Of a stretch of DNA of 16,510 bases, positions 4,840 to 12,699 are shown in pieces. Origin of the DNA: JBBDIP01 sp040880305 (GTDB taxonomy: Bacteria > Bacillota > Sulfobacillia > Fermentithermobacillales > Fermentithermobacillaceae); assembly GCA_040880305.1 (NCBI GenBank), contig JBBDIP010000048.1, positions 1 through 16,510 on the forward strand. The letters are read 5' to 3'. The position numbers were made by a program, and so were the translations under genes. A model generated the notes under the pieces. That model did no database searches and had not been told where the DNA came from. It worked only from the letters and a program-made list of their open reading frames with translations. Each line of letters starts with the position of its first letter. Position 1 is the stretch's first letter.

Positions 4840-5847
4840 ATGATAGGCAGGGACGTTGGAATCGATCTCGGGACTTGCTCGGTTCTGGTTTTCGTTTCCG
4901 GTCGCGGCATCGTCACCAGGGAGCCCTCAGTAGTCGCAAGGGCTGTAGACGGCAATCGCGTGATTGCAGTTGGTGAAGAAGCCAAGAAGATGCTAGGCAG
5001 GACTCCCGACGGGATCCGGGTGGTCCGCCCGCTTCGCCAGGGCGTCATAACCGACTTTGAAGTCACCCTCGCAATGCTGAAGTACTTCATGAGGAAGAGT
5101 CTTCCTTGGTTTCCGCCAACACGGCCCAGGCTGCTCCTGGCGATCCCGGCCTCTATCACCCACGTCGAGAAGAGAGCGGTCTTCCAGGCCGGCAAAGGCG
5201 CGGGCGGAGGCAAAGTCTATCTCATGGAAGAACCCCTGCTGGCGGCCCTCGGAGCCGGACTTGATATCTCAAGCCCGTCGGGGCACATGATCGTGGACAT
5301 TGGCGGCGGGACAACCGACATAGCTGTCCTCTCGATGAGAGAGATGGTTGAGAGCGCTTCGACGCGCGTGGGCGGGGACGCCTTCGATGAAGCCATTGTG
5401 AGGTTTGTCCGGCGCGAGTACAACCTCATCATCGGCGAAACCACGGCTGAAGCGGCCAAGATCAGCGCCGGCTCCGCGGTCCCAAAGGAGCGCAAAGAGT
5501 GCATGGTCCGTGGTCGCGACCTTGTCACCGGGCTTCCCAAAAGCCTCATCCTGGATACGTTCTCCATCCGCGAAGCCATCAACGAGCCCCTGCAGACCAT
5601 AGGACAGGCAGTTCGCGGCGTGTTGGAGAAGACGCCGCCGGAGCTCCTGGGCGATCTAATTGAGCGAGGCATAGTCCTCACTGGTGGAGGCGCCCTGCTG
5701 GAAGGCATCGACGACTACATCCGCGCCGAAACCAGCGTCGCCGTCCACCTTGCCGATGACCCGGTCTCCTGCGTTGCCCGCGGCACTAAAGTCACTCTGG
5801 AGAACTTGGACTTCTACGAGAAACATATGAAGGCAATATCTGCGTAG
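4840..5847 (+). CDS. mbl: Rod-shape actin homologue, MreB/Mbl family
   Basis: Bacterial actin that polymerises along the membrane and guides lateral wall synthesis. The 335 residues carry the full nucleotide site: phosphate-1 GIDLGT (7-12), catalytic Glu in the EEP motif (130-132), phosphate-2 DIGGGTTD (153-160), IGETTAEAAK (198-207) and adenosine loop VLTGGGALLEG (279-289). I chose the ATG at 4840 because MIGRDVGIDLGT matches the family N-terminus and GGAG lies 8 nt upstream; a GTG at 4804 would add 12 non-family residues. Position between spoIIID and flhO matches Bacillus mbl. Paralogues (MreB, MreBH) are close, so the symbol rests partly on synteny. Confidence 0.9.
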   Translation: MIGRDVGIDLGTCSVLVFVSGRGIVTREPSVVARAVDGNRVIAVGEEAKKMLGRTPDGIRVVRPLRQGVITDFEVTLAMLKYFMRKSLPWFPPTRPRLLLAIPASITHVEKRAVFQAGKGAGGGKVYLMEEPLLAALGAGLDISSPSGHMIVDIGGGTTDIAVLSMREMVESASTRVGGDAFDEAIVRFVRREYNLIIGETTAEAAKISAGSAVPKERKECMVRGRDLVTGLPKSLILDTFSIREAINEPLQTIGQAVRGVLEKTPPELLGDLIERGIVLTGGGALLEGIDDYIRAETSVAVHLADDPVSCVARGTKVTLENLDFYEKHMKAISA

Positions 5848-5906
5848 ACTCTCTCGACGTCGCGGAAATTCTTCCTGTCCCTGCCTCGCCAGCCTCCACT
5901 TCCCCC

Positions 5907-5934
5907 TAAGCTTCCTCCGCCCTTCGACCGATAG
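5907..5934 (+). promoter_or_regulatory. Likely sigma-D (sigma-28) promoter for flhO-flhP
   Basis: TAAG (5907-5910), a 16-nt spacer and ACCGATAG (5927-5934) fit TAAA-N14-16-GCCGATAT: 3 of 4 and 6 of 8 with the CCGATA core intact. The start would be near 5941, just ahead of the RBS and the ATG at 5958. Confidence 0.55.
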
Positions 5935-5957
5935 AACCACTGGGGGGAGATAGACAT

Positions 5958-6701
5958 ATGATCCGCGGTATCCTTTCCGGCGTCACCGCGATGCGGGCGC
6001 AAGTCCGAAACCAGGAAGTCATAGCCAATAACCTGGCAAACGTTAACACTGCAGCCTACAACAGAGACAAAGTGGTCTTCACCTCGTTCAAAGATACCCT
6101 CATGTACGCAATGCGGCCCTCGGCCTTCCCTTTAGAGATTGGCGGCATGTCCTCGGGCACTGTGGTAGAGGCCATTGAGACTATCCACTCTGTCGGACCC
6201 ATCGAGGTGACCGGCAATCCCATGGACGTCGCCTTTGCCGGTGGCCAGTACCTGGCCGTCGAGACCGCGTCCGGCCCGAGATACACCAGGCGCGGCGACA
6301 TCGAACTCTCGGCCGACAGATACCTGACCGTGGGAGACTACAAGGTCCTCGGTAAGTCCGGCCCCATCAAGGTCGAAGGCTTCGAGACCAAGTCGGTGAG
6401 AGAGGACGGCGCCGTAATGGTGGGCGACGAGGCCGTCGACTGGCTGCCGCTCTATGAGTTCGCCGATGAGTCGGCACTGGTCAAAGAAGGAAGCTCGCTG
6501 TTCAACCCCGTTGACGCAGAGGCCGTCGCTGTGAAGTTCGTCTCGGTGGCGCAGGGAGCCCTCGAGAAGTCCTCAGTCGACCCCGTCGTCGAGATGGTGA
6601 ACCTCATCTACACGATGCGTACTTACGAGGCTGCCCAAAGGGCGATCCTTTCCGCGGACGAGACTCTCCAGCAGGCGGTCAATAAGGTCGGTCAGGTCTA
6701 G
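5958..6701 (+). CDS. flhO: Flagellar basal-body rod protein, FlgF/FlhO type
   Basis: Component of the flagellar rod or hook-proximal axial structure, exported by the flagellar type III apparatus. The 247 residues have the paired terminal D0 helices of axial proteins: N-terminal VIANNLANVNTAAYNRDK (21-38) and C-terminal VEMVNLIYTMRTYEAAQRAI followed by LQQAVNKVG. The middle is the variable body, including a flagellar hook-basal fold (PIEVTGNPMDVAFAGGQYLAVE, then RYTRRGDIELS). The usual Gly of the NTxGY motif is Ala here. A strong RBS (GGGGGGAG) precedes the ATG. It is followed 17 nt later by the flgG-like gene, the same pair as Bacillus flhO-flhP. Confidence 0.88.
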   Translation: MIRGILSGVTAMRAQVRNQEVIANNLANVNTAAYNRDKVVFTSFKDTLMYAMRPSAFPLEIGGMSSGTVVEAIETIHSVGPIEVTGNPMDVAFAGGQYLAVETASGPRYTRRGDIELSADRYLTVGDYKVLGKSGPIKVEGFETKSVREDGAVMVGDEAVDWLPLYEFADESALVKEGSSLFNPVDAEAVAVKFVSVAQGALEKSSVDPVVEMVNLIYTMRTYEAAQRAILSADETLQQAVNKVGQV

Positions 6702-6718
6702 AAAGAGAGGCGATTTCG

Positions 6719-7480
6719 GTGTTAAGAGCGCTATGGACCGGAGCCACGGGTATGAGTTCCCAGCAGCTCCTGATAGATACCATCGCCAACAACCTTGCCA
6801 ACGTGAACACCACGGGTTTTAAGAAACAGAGAGTGCAGTTCCAGGACCTCTACTACGAGACCGTCGCGGTCGGCACTGGTTCCACCGCGACGCTGGGCAG
6901 CGGGTCGCGTACATCGGCCACCGACAGGAGCTTCCGCCAAGGCAATATCGAGCGCACAGACGATCCCCTTTCAGTTGCCATCGAGGGTCAGGGGTTTTTC
7001 GCCGTCGAGACAGGCGGGGGGACCGCCTACACCAGAGACGGCTCGTTCAGGCTGGACGGATTGGGCCGGCTTTGCACCTCTAGTGGCTACTCGGTAGCGG
7101 GTGAGGGCGGCGTCATCGAGATCCCCGAAGGGGCTACCGAGATTGAGATCGTCGAGAACGGCGGCATCTCGGCGGTGGTAAGCGGCGTGCGGCAGGATCT
7201 GGGCGCGCTGAACGTGGTGATGTTCGCTAACCCGGCGGGCCTTGAGGCCACCGGAGGCAACCTTTACAAGGCAACCCAGTTGTCGGGTGAGGCGATAGAG
7301 GGAGTCCCCGGTCAGGAGGGCGCCGGTGTCATCAGAGGAGGATATCTCGAGACCTCCAACGTTGAGATCGTCACTGAAATGGTGAACCTCATTATCGCCC
7401 AGAGGGCGTTTGAACTGAACTCCAAAGCTGTAGAGACCGCCGACCAGATGTGGGGCATCGCAAATAACGTCAAGAGGTAG
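6719..7480 (+). CDS. flhP: Flagellar basal-body distal rod protein, FlgG/FlhP type
   Basis: Axial protein of the distal rod that connects to the hook. The 253 residues are near the FlgG norm of about 260 and show its hallmark N-terminus: MLRALWTGATGM, then IANNLANVNTTGFKKQ and RVQFQDLYYE. The conserved core VAIEGQGFFAVE and YTRDGSFRLDGLGRLCTS is present, and the C-terminus reads EMVNLIIAQRAFELNSKAVE then ADQMWGIANNVKR. The start is a GTG at 6719 with GAGAGG about 8 nt upstream. FlgG proper and FlhP are hard to separate by eye; location after mbl and flhO favours FlhP, while the sequence is very FlgG-like. Confidence 0.9.
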   Translation: MLRALWTGATGMSSQQLLIDTIANNLANVNTTGFKKQRVQFQDLYYETVAVGTGSTATLGSGSRTSATDRSFRQGNIERTDDPLSVAIEGQGFFAVETGGGTAYTRDGSFRLDGLGRLCTSSGYSVAGEGGVIEIPEGATEIEIVENGGISAVVSGVRQDLGALNVVMFANPAGLEATGGNLYKATQLSGEAIEGVPGQEGAGVIRGGYLETSNVEIVTEMVNLIIAQRAFELNSKAVETADQMWGIANNVKR

Positions 7481-7486
7481 AGACAA

Positions 7487-7753
7487 ATGCGCATAGAGAC
7501 CGCTAGCCCGGTTGCTGCCGGGGTCCAAACAACACAGGCGTACGAAGACCGAAGGCTCGAAAAAGCGTGCCAGGACTTCGAGGCGGTCTTCCTGTCAATG
7601 ATATGGAAGGAAATGCAAAAGTCGTCCGGAACGGACCTTGGAGGTTGGGATGTGTTCGCCGAACAGGCAATTGGGCAACACTGGGCTAAAAACGGAGGCA
7701 TTGGTCTTGCGAAGGTAATCTACAAAGGAATGTCGAAGCACCTCTCGTACTAA
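7487..7753 (+). CDS. Stand-alone FlgJ-type rod-binding protein
   Basis: 88 residues matching the rod-binding domain (the N-terminal half of enterobacterial FlgJ), a scaffold on which the flagellar rod assembles. The diagnostic core KACQDFEAVFLSMIWKEMQK is followed by WDVFAEQAIGQHWAKNGGIG and LAKVIYKGM, the usual spacing. The peptidoglycan-hydrolysing half of FlgJ is absent, as expected in Gram-positive bacteria where it is a separate protein or not needed. It begins 6 nt after flhP with only a weak purine-rich RBS, so it is probably translationally coupled. In Bacillus this position between flhP and fabZ is occupied by an unrelated gene. Confidence 0.82.
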   Translation: MRIETASPVAAGVQTTQAYEDRRLEKACQDFEAVFLSMIWKEMQKSSGTDLGGWDVFAEQAIGQHWAKNGGIGLAKVIYKGMSKHLSY

Positions 7754-7774
7754 TTTCGAAAGAATGGGGTGCCA

Positions 7775-8206
7775 ATGAAAGAACTGGTTGAACTGGCCGT
7801 GGAGGAGATCCTCCCTCACAGGCCGCCTTTCCTTTTTGTAAGCAGGATCATCTCACTCGAGGTTGGCAAGAGCGCTGTCACCGAGTTCGACGTCCCCCCG
7901 GACTTGCCTTTGTTCCAGGGTCATTTCCCCGGCGAGCCCATCCTGCCCGGGGTCATCATACTTGAGATGCTGGCCCAATCTGGAGGGTTGTCGCTGCTTG
8001 CCTCCGACGAGTACCGCGGCAAGATCGCCTACCTGGCCGCCGTAGACGCTGCCAGGTTCCGCAGGCCGGTGCGGCCCGGCGATACCATCCGGGCTGAGAG
8101 CAAGATCCTTTCGGTGAGGCGGGGAGTTGGCAGGGCGGAAGGTAAGGCCTACGTCAACGGGGAAGAGGTCGCCTCAGCAACTATCGTGTTCGTGGTGCAA
8201 AATTGA
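7775..8206 (+). CDS. fabZ: 3-hydroxyacyl-[acyl-carrier-protein] dehydratase FabZ
   Basis: Dehydrates 3-hydroxyacyl-ACP to trans-2-enoyl-ACP in each fatty acid elongation cycle. The 143-residue hot-dog fold protein has the FabZ opening ILPHRPPFLFVSRI (12-25) and active site QGHFPGEPILPGVIILEMLA with catalytic His50 and Glu64. The ATG at 7775 is preferred, with a G-rich stretch (GGGG) 5 nt upstream; a GTG two codons earlier at 7769 is possible but lacks a better RBS. It is 21 nt after the rod-binding gene, on the same strand, and probably co-transcribed. fabZ after flhP is conserved with Bacillus. Confidence 0.93.
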   Translation: MKELVELAVEEILPHRPPFLFVSRIISLEVGKSAVTEFDVPPDLPLFQGHFPGEPILPGVIILEMLAQSGGLSLLASDEYRGKIAYLAAVDAARFRRPVRPGDTIRAESKILSVRRGVGRAEGKAYVNGEEVASATIVFVVQN

Positions 8207-8275
8207 CACTGATAACATGGGGTGCTAACATTTTCCGAGCTAAGAACATCCGTTTCATGGGAAGGGGGGTCTTCA

Positions 8276-9463
8276 ATGCCTACGATGGGTAAAGGGAGCA
8301 GGCTCTTCACTTCTGAATCCGTGACTGAAGGCCATCCTGATAAAGTTGCCGACCAGATTGTGGACGGTATTTTGGACGCGATCCTGTCTAAGGATCCATA
8401 CGCGCGAGTAGCGTGCGAATGCCTCGTCAAAACCGGCTTCGTCCTGGTGGCAGGCGAGATTTCCACCCACTGCTACGTGGACATGCCGTACACCGTAAGA
8501 GAGATGCTGCGCAAAATCGGGTACACGCGGGCCAAGTTCGGGTTCGACTCCGAGACCTGCGCGGTCCTCACCGCTATCGAAGAGCAGTCCCCCGATATCG
8601 CTCTGGGGGTCGACCGTTCGCTAGAGTCCAAGGCAGGCGAGATGCCTGACACTCTTGGTTCAGGCGACCAAGGGATGATGTTCGGCTACGCCATCGACGA
8701 GACTCCGGTCTACATGCCAATGCCCATTGAACTGGCGAACCGGCTGGCGATGCAGCTGGGCAAGGTCAGGCACGAAAAGGCGCTGCCCTACTTGCGCCCG
8801 GACGGCAAGACCCAGGTAACCGTGGAGTACATGGACGGCGTTCCTGTAAGGGTACATACTGTCGTGGTTGCAGCGCAGCACGCCAGCGAGATCAGTCTCG
8901 AAACCATAAGGCAGGATATCCTCGAGAAAGTGGTGAAGCCGGTCATTCCCGCCGACATGATGGACGATCACACCCGCGTCCTGGTGAACGCCACCGGCCG
9001 GTTCGTGGTCGGCGGACCTCAAGGTGACAGCGGGCTCTCAGGCCGAAAACTCATCGTCGATACCTACGGCGGCTTTGCCCGCCACGGCGGTGGATCCTTC
9101 TCGGGCAAGGACCCCACAAAAGTCGACCGGTCGGCCTCCTACGCGACCCGTTACGTAGCCAAAAACGTCGTTGCGGCGGGATTGGCCAAGGAATGCGAAG
9201 TCCAGGTTGCCTATGTGATTGGAGTTGCCCGTCCGGTCTCGCTGGACGTCGATACGCGAGGCACCGGCAAGGTCAGCGACGCGGCGCTTCTCCAAGCGGT
9301 TGAGAAGTCGTTTGATTTCCGGCCGGGAGCAATAATTGAGAGGTTTGACCTGCGGCGGCCCATCTACCTCCCGCTGGCCGCGTACGGCCATTTCGGGCGG
9401 AAAGACCTGGACCTCCCGTGGGAGAGGCTAGACTTGGCCGGTGAGCTGAAGAAGTTCGCATAG
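8276..9463 (+). CDS. metK: S-adenosylmethionine synthetase
   Basis: Makes S-adenosylmethionine from ATP and methionine in the cytoplasm; normally essential. The 395 residues show all three domains and signatures: SESVTEGHPDK (13-23) with the catalytic His20, GSGDQGMMFGYA (128-139), DSGLSGRKLIVDTYGG (251-266) and the P-loop-like GGGSFSGKDPTKVDRSA (271-287). In the first hexapeptide signature the usual GAGDQG is GSGDQG, a conservative change. The ATG at 8276 has an AAGGGGGG RBS just upstream; an in-frame ATG at 8222 would add 18 non-family residues. I saw no SAM riboswitch in the 69 nt before it. It lies between fabZ and a signalling/competence cluster, an unusual location. Confidence 0.96.
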   Translation: MPTMGKGSRLFTSESVTEGHPDKVADQIVDGILDAILSKDPYARVACECLVKTGFVLVAGEISTHCYVDMPYTVREMLRKIGYTRAKFGFDSETCAVLTAIEEQSPDIALGVDRSLESKAGEMPDTLGSGDQGMMFGYAIDETPVYMPMPIELANRLAMQLGKVRHEKALPYLRPDGKTQVTVEYMDGVPVRVHTVVVAAQHASEISLETIRQDILEKVVKPVIPADMMDDHTRVLVNATGRFVVGGPQGDSGLSGRKLIVDTYGGFARHGGGSFSGKDPTKVDRSASYATRYVAKNVVAAGLAKECEVQVAYVIGVARPVSLDVDTRGTGKVSDAALLQAVEKSFDFRPGAIIERFDLRRPIYLPLAAYGHFGRKDLDLPWERLDLAGELKKFA

Positions 9464-9495
9464 GGCCCGGGATCTCGGCGCAAAAATCCCCGCTT

Positions 9496-9521
9496 CCCCG
9501 CGGCTCATATAATGGCCGGGG
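9496..9521 (+). promoter_or_regulatory. Hairpin overlapping the RBS of the small ORF at 9533
   Basis: CCCC (9496-9499), a 2-nt bulge and GGC (9502-9504) can pair with GCC-GGGG (9515-9521). This covers the start of the GGGGAGGAA RBS. TATAAT lies in the loop but has no -35 partner. Confidence 0.25.
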
Positions 9522-9532
9522 AGGAAGCCGGG

Positions 9533-9850
9533 ATGCCTTTGGAAAGGCTTATCTTGCTTGCGGTCATCGTCGCCTGCATCGTGGATCTCGAGAGGTCATG
9601 GTGCGACACACACCTTCCTAACGGTCCCTTCAGAGTCCTCTTGGTGACAGACGGCCCGTCTCACGAGGTTGAAGGGTTCGTCCGATACCTATACTGGGAG
9701 TTCTCAGTCAGGAACCGGCTGTCGACCGAGATCGCGGTCGAGATCAGGGATCCTGCCGAGGAGTGCTTGGAAGTGAGGAGACTCCTGGTCGCCGATGGGT
9801 TTGTGGTGGATGAGAACTCGGGTGAACCCGCCGTAGTGTTCATTATCTAG
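9533..9850 (+). CDS. Uncharacterised small membrane-anchored protein
   Basis: I do not recognise this family. The ATG at 9533 gives 105 residues with GGGGAGGAA 6-7 nt upstream; an ATG at 9512 would put that RBS inside the gene. The N-terminus is one hydrophobic segment (LERLILLAVIVACIVDL, 3-19), so it is probably tethered to the membrane with a soluble domain of about 80 residues. That domain looks alpha/beta: FRVLLVTDG (33-41), EGFVRYLYWEF, then STEIAVEIRD, EVRRLLVADGF and a hydrophobic C-terminus EPAVVFII. It ends 30 nt before the GGDEF gene on the same strand and is probably co-transcribed with it. Codon use and composition resemble the neighbours, so it looks like a real gene. A partner of the diguanylate cyclase is possible but is inference only. 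Confidence 0.7.
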   Translation: MPLERLILLAVIVACIVDLERSWCDTHLPNGPFRVLLVTDGPSHEVEGFVRYLYWEFSVRNRLSTEIAVEIRDPAEECLEVRRLLVADGFVVDENSGEPAVVFII

Positions 9851-9880
9851 GCGGACAAGGCGCCTGTGGGGTGACGCGCC

Positions 9881-11548
9881 GTGGTGAGACGCATTGCCAG
9901 ATGGTATCCGTGGATCGCCGGCTCCTTAGGGCTTGCCTTCTTAGCCGGGCGATTATTCATTGGCCGCTCGTCGCTCCCGGGACTTTTCAAGGGCGAATAC
10001 CTCGCCCTCTTAGCTACGTTTGCCGTGCTTGAGACCAACCGGATACCCGTGCGAGCAGGGGCCGCTGTCGGGTTCAGTACTGCTGCGGTGGTCGCGGCCG
10101 TGATCATCGGCGGTGATCTTCCTGCCATGGCCCTAAGTCTGGGTGGGCTTGCGACCTGGGCGACTCGGAAGAGGTCAGCCCGTAGCGCCGTTTTCAACGC
10201 CGGAGTCTACGCATCGAGCGCCGCAGCCGGATCTCTGGTCGCCTCTTTAATGGGCTATCCAATCCAAGAGCCCTGGACCGGACTAAGCATGGCCGGCCCC
10301 CTCGTTTTTACCGCCGCATACTCTGTGCTCACAGCGGTCCTGGTCGGCCTTCACTCGGTTACCGACAGTCGCGGCGCTAGAGCCGTGGACCACATGTACA
10401 ACCTGGGGCTGCACCTCGCCAACATTGTGATATCCACTTCGCTGGGTACTTCCGCCGCTCTGGCTTACAGAACTCTCGGGGCCGCCAGTCTGTACCTCAT
10501 GTGCGTGACCCTGTCGGTGATCGCTTTTCTCATCAGCCTTGCGTACAGGGTGGTCCGCAACCGCGAGGGGCTCTTTGGACTCTACCAGGCTGCCTCGTCA
10601 ATCAACGAAGCCCTCACCCTGAGAGAAGTCTTTGAGCGGGCCCACAAGTTTTCGCGGTCTTTGTTGGAGGAGGATTTCGCCTGGCTATCGCTCCCTACAG
10701 GCGACTCTGAAGGCGGGCTCGCGGTCGCGTATACCTGGGCCAAAGACGGCGTGGACCTGGAACGGGCCGCTGCCCATGTCATGATGCTACGGACGGCCGG
10801 CGAGGACCGTAGGCCTGGGGACCAGTTTGTCTGGGCCAGGGATCACAACAGCCGAGGCCAGACCTATTTCGGGTGGGTTACGGCCACCCCGCTTCATCTG
10901 GGGAAGCAGTTCCTCGGCGAGTTCGGTCTGGCGTCCCTCTCAACGCCCCAGGAGGTCTCGTCCGATAAGCTCCAGCTCTTGGCTGTGCTCTCGTCACACC
11001 TTGCCCTGGCAGTTGACAACGCGCTCAAGTTCGAGCGCGCTACCATGCTGGCGTTCACTGATCCACTCACTGGACTCTACAACTACCGCCAGTTTCAGAA
11101 CCTTCTCCGCGAGGCCATTGTGAGAGCGGAAAAAGCGCAGACTCCCGTATCGCTCATCTATGTGGACCTGGACCACTTCAGGGAAGTCAACAACACCTAC
11201 GGCCATCAGGTGGGAGATGATGCGCTAAGAGAGATAGGGAAGGCCATCCGCGCCTCCTGCCGCGACAAGGACTTTATATGTAGGCCGGGCGGCGACGAGT
11301 TCACCGTGGTCCTCCCGGGGGTCCCTAAGGATCGGGCAAGGGTCGTGGCCTCGCGCATCAAGGAGAACCTTGTCGCTGTCAGCGTGGACGTTGGCCTGCC
11401 ACAGCCGCTCACCTCGGCTATCGGGGCGTCAGTCGGCGTGGCCACCTACCCTGAGGACGGGTCCGACGTCGACACGCTGGTGAAGAAGGCCGACGCCGAC
11501 ATGTATTCCTCCAAATTGGAGAGAGGCCGGGGGGGTTCCGCCACGTGA
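9881..11548 (+). CDS. Membrane GAF-GGDEF diguanylate cyclase
   Basis: Predicted to make cyclic di-GMP from two GTP, with an integral-membrane sensor. Of 555 residues, about 8-225 form six or so membrane segments (around 10-27, 38-52, 61-95, 105-125, 136-160, 172-224). A GAF-like domain spans about 235-385. The cyclase domain spans 388-550, starting with the family linker DPLTGLYNYRQF (394-405) and carrying DLDHFREVNNTYGH (429-442). The catalytic loop RPGGDEF has GGDEF at 470-474, intact. An RxxD inhibitory c-di-GMP site (R461, D464) lies exactly five residues before it, so product inhibition is likely. The start is GTG at 9881 or the next codon, also GTG. The 3' end overlaps comFC. In Bacillus this slot is held by comFA/comFB. 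The input signal is unknown. Confidence 0.9.
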   Translation: MVRRIARWYPWIAGSLGLAFLAGRLFIGRSSLPGLFKGEYLALLATFAVLETNRIPVRAGAAVGFSTAAVVAAVIIGGDLPAMALSLGGLATWATRKRSARSAVFNAGVYASSAAAGSLVASLMGYPIQEPWTGLSMAGPLVFTAAYSVLTAVLVGLHSVTDSRGARAVDHMYNLGLHLANIVISTSLGTSAALAYRTLGAASLYLMCVTLSVIAFLISLAYRVVRNREGLFGLYQAASSINEALTLREVFERAHKFSRSLLEEDFAWLSLPTGDSEGGLAVAYTWAKDGVDLERAAAHVMMLRTAGEDRRPGDQFVWARDHNSRGQTYFGWVTATPLHLGKQFLGEFGLASLSTPQEVSSDKLQLLAVLSSHLALAVDNALKFERATMLAFTDPLTGLYNYRQFQNLLREAIVRAEKAQTPVSLIYVDLDHFREVNNTYGHQVGDDALREIGKAIRASCRDKDFICRPGGDEFTVVLPGVPKDRARVVASRIKENLVAVSVDVGLPQPLTSAIGASVGVATYPEDGSDVDTLVKKADADMYSSKLERGRGGSAT

Positions 11549-12279
11549 TGAACGCGGTAGACGCCGCTCGCCGGCTCCTCGATAGACTTGCTGCTATGGC
11601 TTTCGGCAGGCCGGACGTTTGCGCGCTGTGTGGGGCCCCGCTCCCTAGGGACACAGCCTCCCTTGTCTGTCCCACCTGTTTGGACAAGCTGGCTCAGGAG
11701 ATGTCGTGGGTCTGCCAGGTATGCGGGGCACCTGTCCGTCCGCCTCTTAGGCTATGCCCCGAGTGCCGCAAGAACCTGTACGTGTTCGACGGCCAGCGTT
11801 CCGCGGGCATCTACCAGGGGGACCTTCGAAGCGCCATCGCGCGCATGAAGTTTCAGGGCGAGCGGTGGCTTTCGCGGCCGCTGGCGCACCTAATGGCGGG
11901 GGCGGCCAGGGAGTTTCTGCCCGTGGACCTCATAGTTCCTATCCCTCTGGAGCCGGGCAGCCGGGTGCGCAGAGGGTACAATCAGGCGCTGGATCTTGCC
12001 AAAGAGATGGCGGTCCTCTTGGATGCGCCGGCGATGGATGTCTTGGCCCGGGAAAAACGGTATGCACATCAAGCCGAACTTGGACGAGATATGAGATGGA
12101 GGAACCTCAAAGAGAGCATGGGCCCCAGGACTGACGTAAACCTGCGGGGACAAAGGGTTCTCCTGGTGGATGACGTGACCACGACCGGCGCTACTTTGGA
12201 CGAAGCAGCGAGGGTCCTGAAGGGAATGGGAGCGGAAAAGGTCTTCTGCGTGACAGCAGCAAGGACCCTGAGACGCTGA
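11545..12279 (+). CDS. comFC: ComF family phosphoribosyltransferase-like protein ComFC
   Basis: Late competence protein needed for DNA uptake in Bacillus; homologues work on incoming single-stranded DNA. The 244 residues have a zinc-finger N-terminus with two four-Cys sites (C26, C29, C42, C45 and C57, C60, C71, C74), then a type I phosphoribosyltransferase domain with VPIPLEPGSRVRRGYNQA (131-148) and the PRPP loop VLLVDDVTTTGAT (205-217). The start is GTG at 11545 or ATG at 11548; both overlap the TGA of the cyclase gene, with a run of Gs about 9 nt upstream, indicating coupling. ComFA helicase and ComFB are absent from the upstream side. Confidence 0.92.
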   Translation: MMNAVDAARRLLDRLAAMAFGRPDVCALCGAPLPRDTASLVCPTCLDKLAQEMSWVCQVCGAPVRPPLRLCPECRKNLYVFDGQRSAGIYQGDLRSAIARMKFQGERWLSRPLAHLMAGAAREFLPVDLIVPIPLEPGSRVRRGYNQALDLAKEMAVLLDAPAMDVLAREKRYAHQAELGRDMRWRNLKESMGPRTDVNLRGQRVLLVDDVTTTGATLDEAARVLKGMGAEKVFCVTAARTLRR

Positions 12280-12304
12280 CAAGTCTACGGAAGGGGAGAC
12301 CAAG

Positions 12305-12697
12305 ATGGCCGGAGAAGTGCGGAACTGCAAGAGGTGCGGGAAGCTCTTCATGTGCGCAGGCACTCCCGTTTGCCCTGAGTGTCTGGTCAAAGAAGAAGAG
12401 CAGTATCGGGTGGTCAAGCGCTACCTTGACGGCCACCCTGGAACCGGTGTGCAAGAAACAAGCGATGAGACCAAAGTCCCGGTTGATGTCGTGGTAGAAT
12501 TCTTGCGCCAGGGGCTTCTGGTGACCGGCGCCGGTCCGCTCTCGCAGCTGACCTGCATTGTCTGCAAGAAGCCCATCACCAAAGGCAGGCTTTGCGCGCG
12601 ATGCGAGGCTGCCCTTGGATCCGGGGCGGCGACAGACCGAAAGCCCGGCCAAAGTCGCATGTACACCATGGAATCCATAGGCAAGAAGAACAGCTGA
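12305..12697 (+). CDS. yvyF: YvyF/TIGR03826-type flagellar operon zinc-binding protein
   Basis: 130 residues with two four-Cys zinc sites bracketing a helical middle: C8, C11, C23, C26 near the N-terminus (NCKRCGKLFM... PVCPEC) and C84, C87, C97, C100 (CIVCKKPITKGRLCARC). The middle (about 45-72, ETSDETKVPVDVVVEFLRQG) resembles a small winged helix, so DNA or RNA binding is possible. This architecture and the position between comFC and flgM match Bacillus YvyF, linked to flagellar gene expression; its precise role is not settled to my knowledge. GGGGAG lies 6 nt before the ATG. Confidence 0.85.
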   Translation: MAGEVRNCKRCGKLFMCAGTPVCPECLVKEEEQYRVVKRYLDGHPGTGVQETSDETKVPVDVVVEFLRQGLLVTGAGPLSQLTCIVCKKPITKGRLCARCEAALGSGAATDRKPGQSRMYTMESIGKKNS

Positions 12698-12699
12698 GC

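Noticed and set aside
8207..8275. SAM riboswitch before metK
   Set aside because: Only 69 nt are available, with no SAM-I core pattern or terminator hairpin visible.
9508..9513. TATAAT as a promoter for the 9533 gene
   Set aside because: No -35 match lies 16-18 nt upstream, and the start would fall within the RBS.
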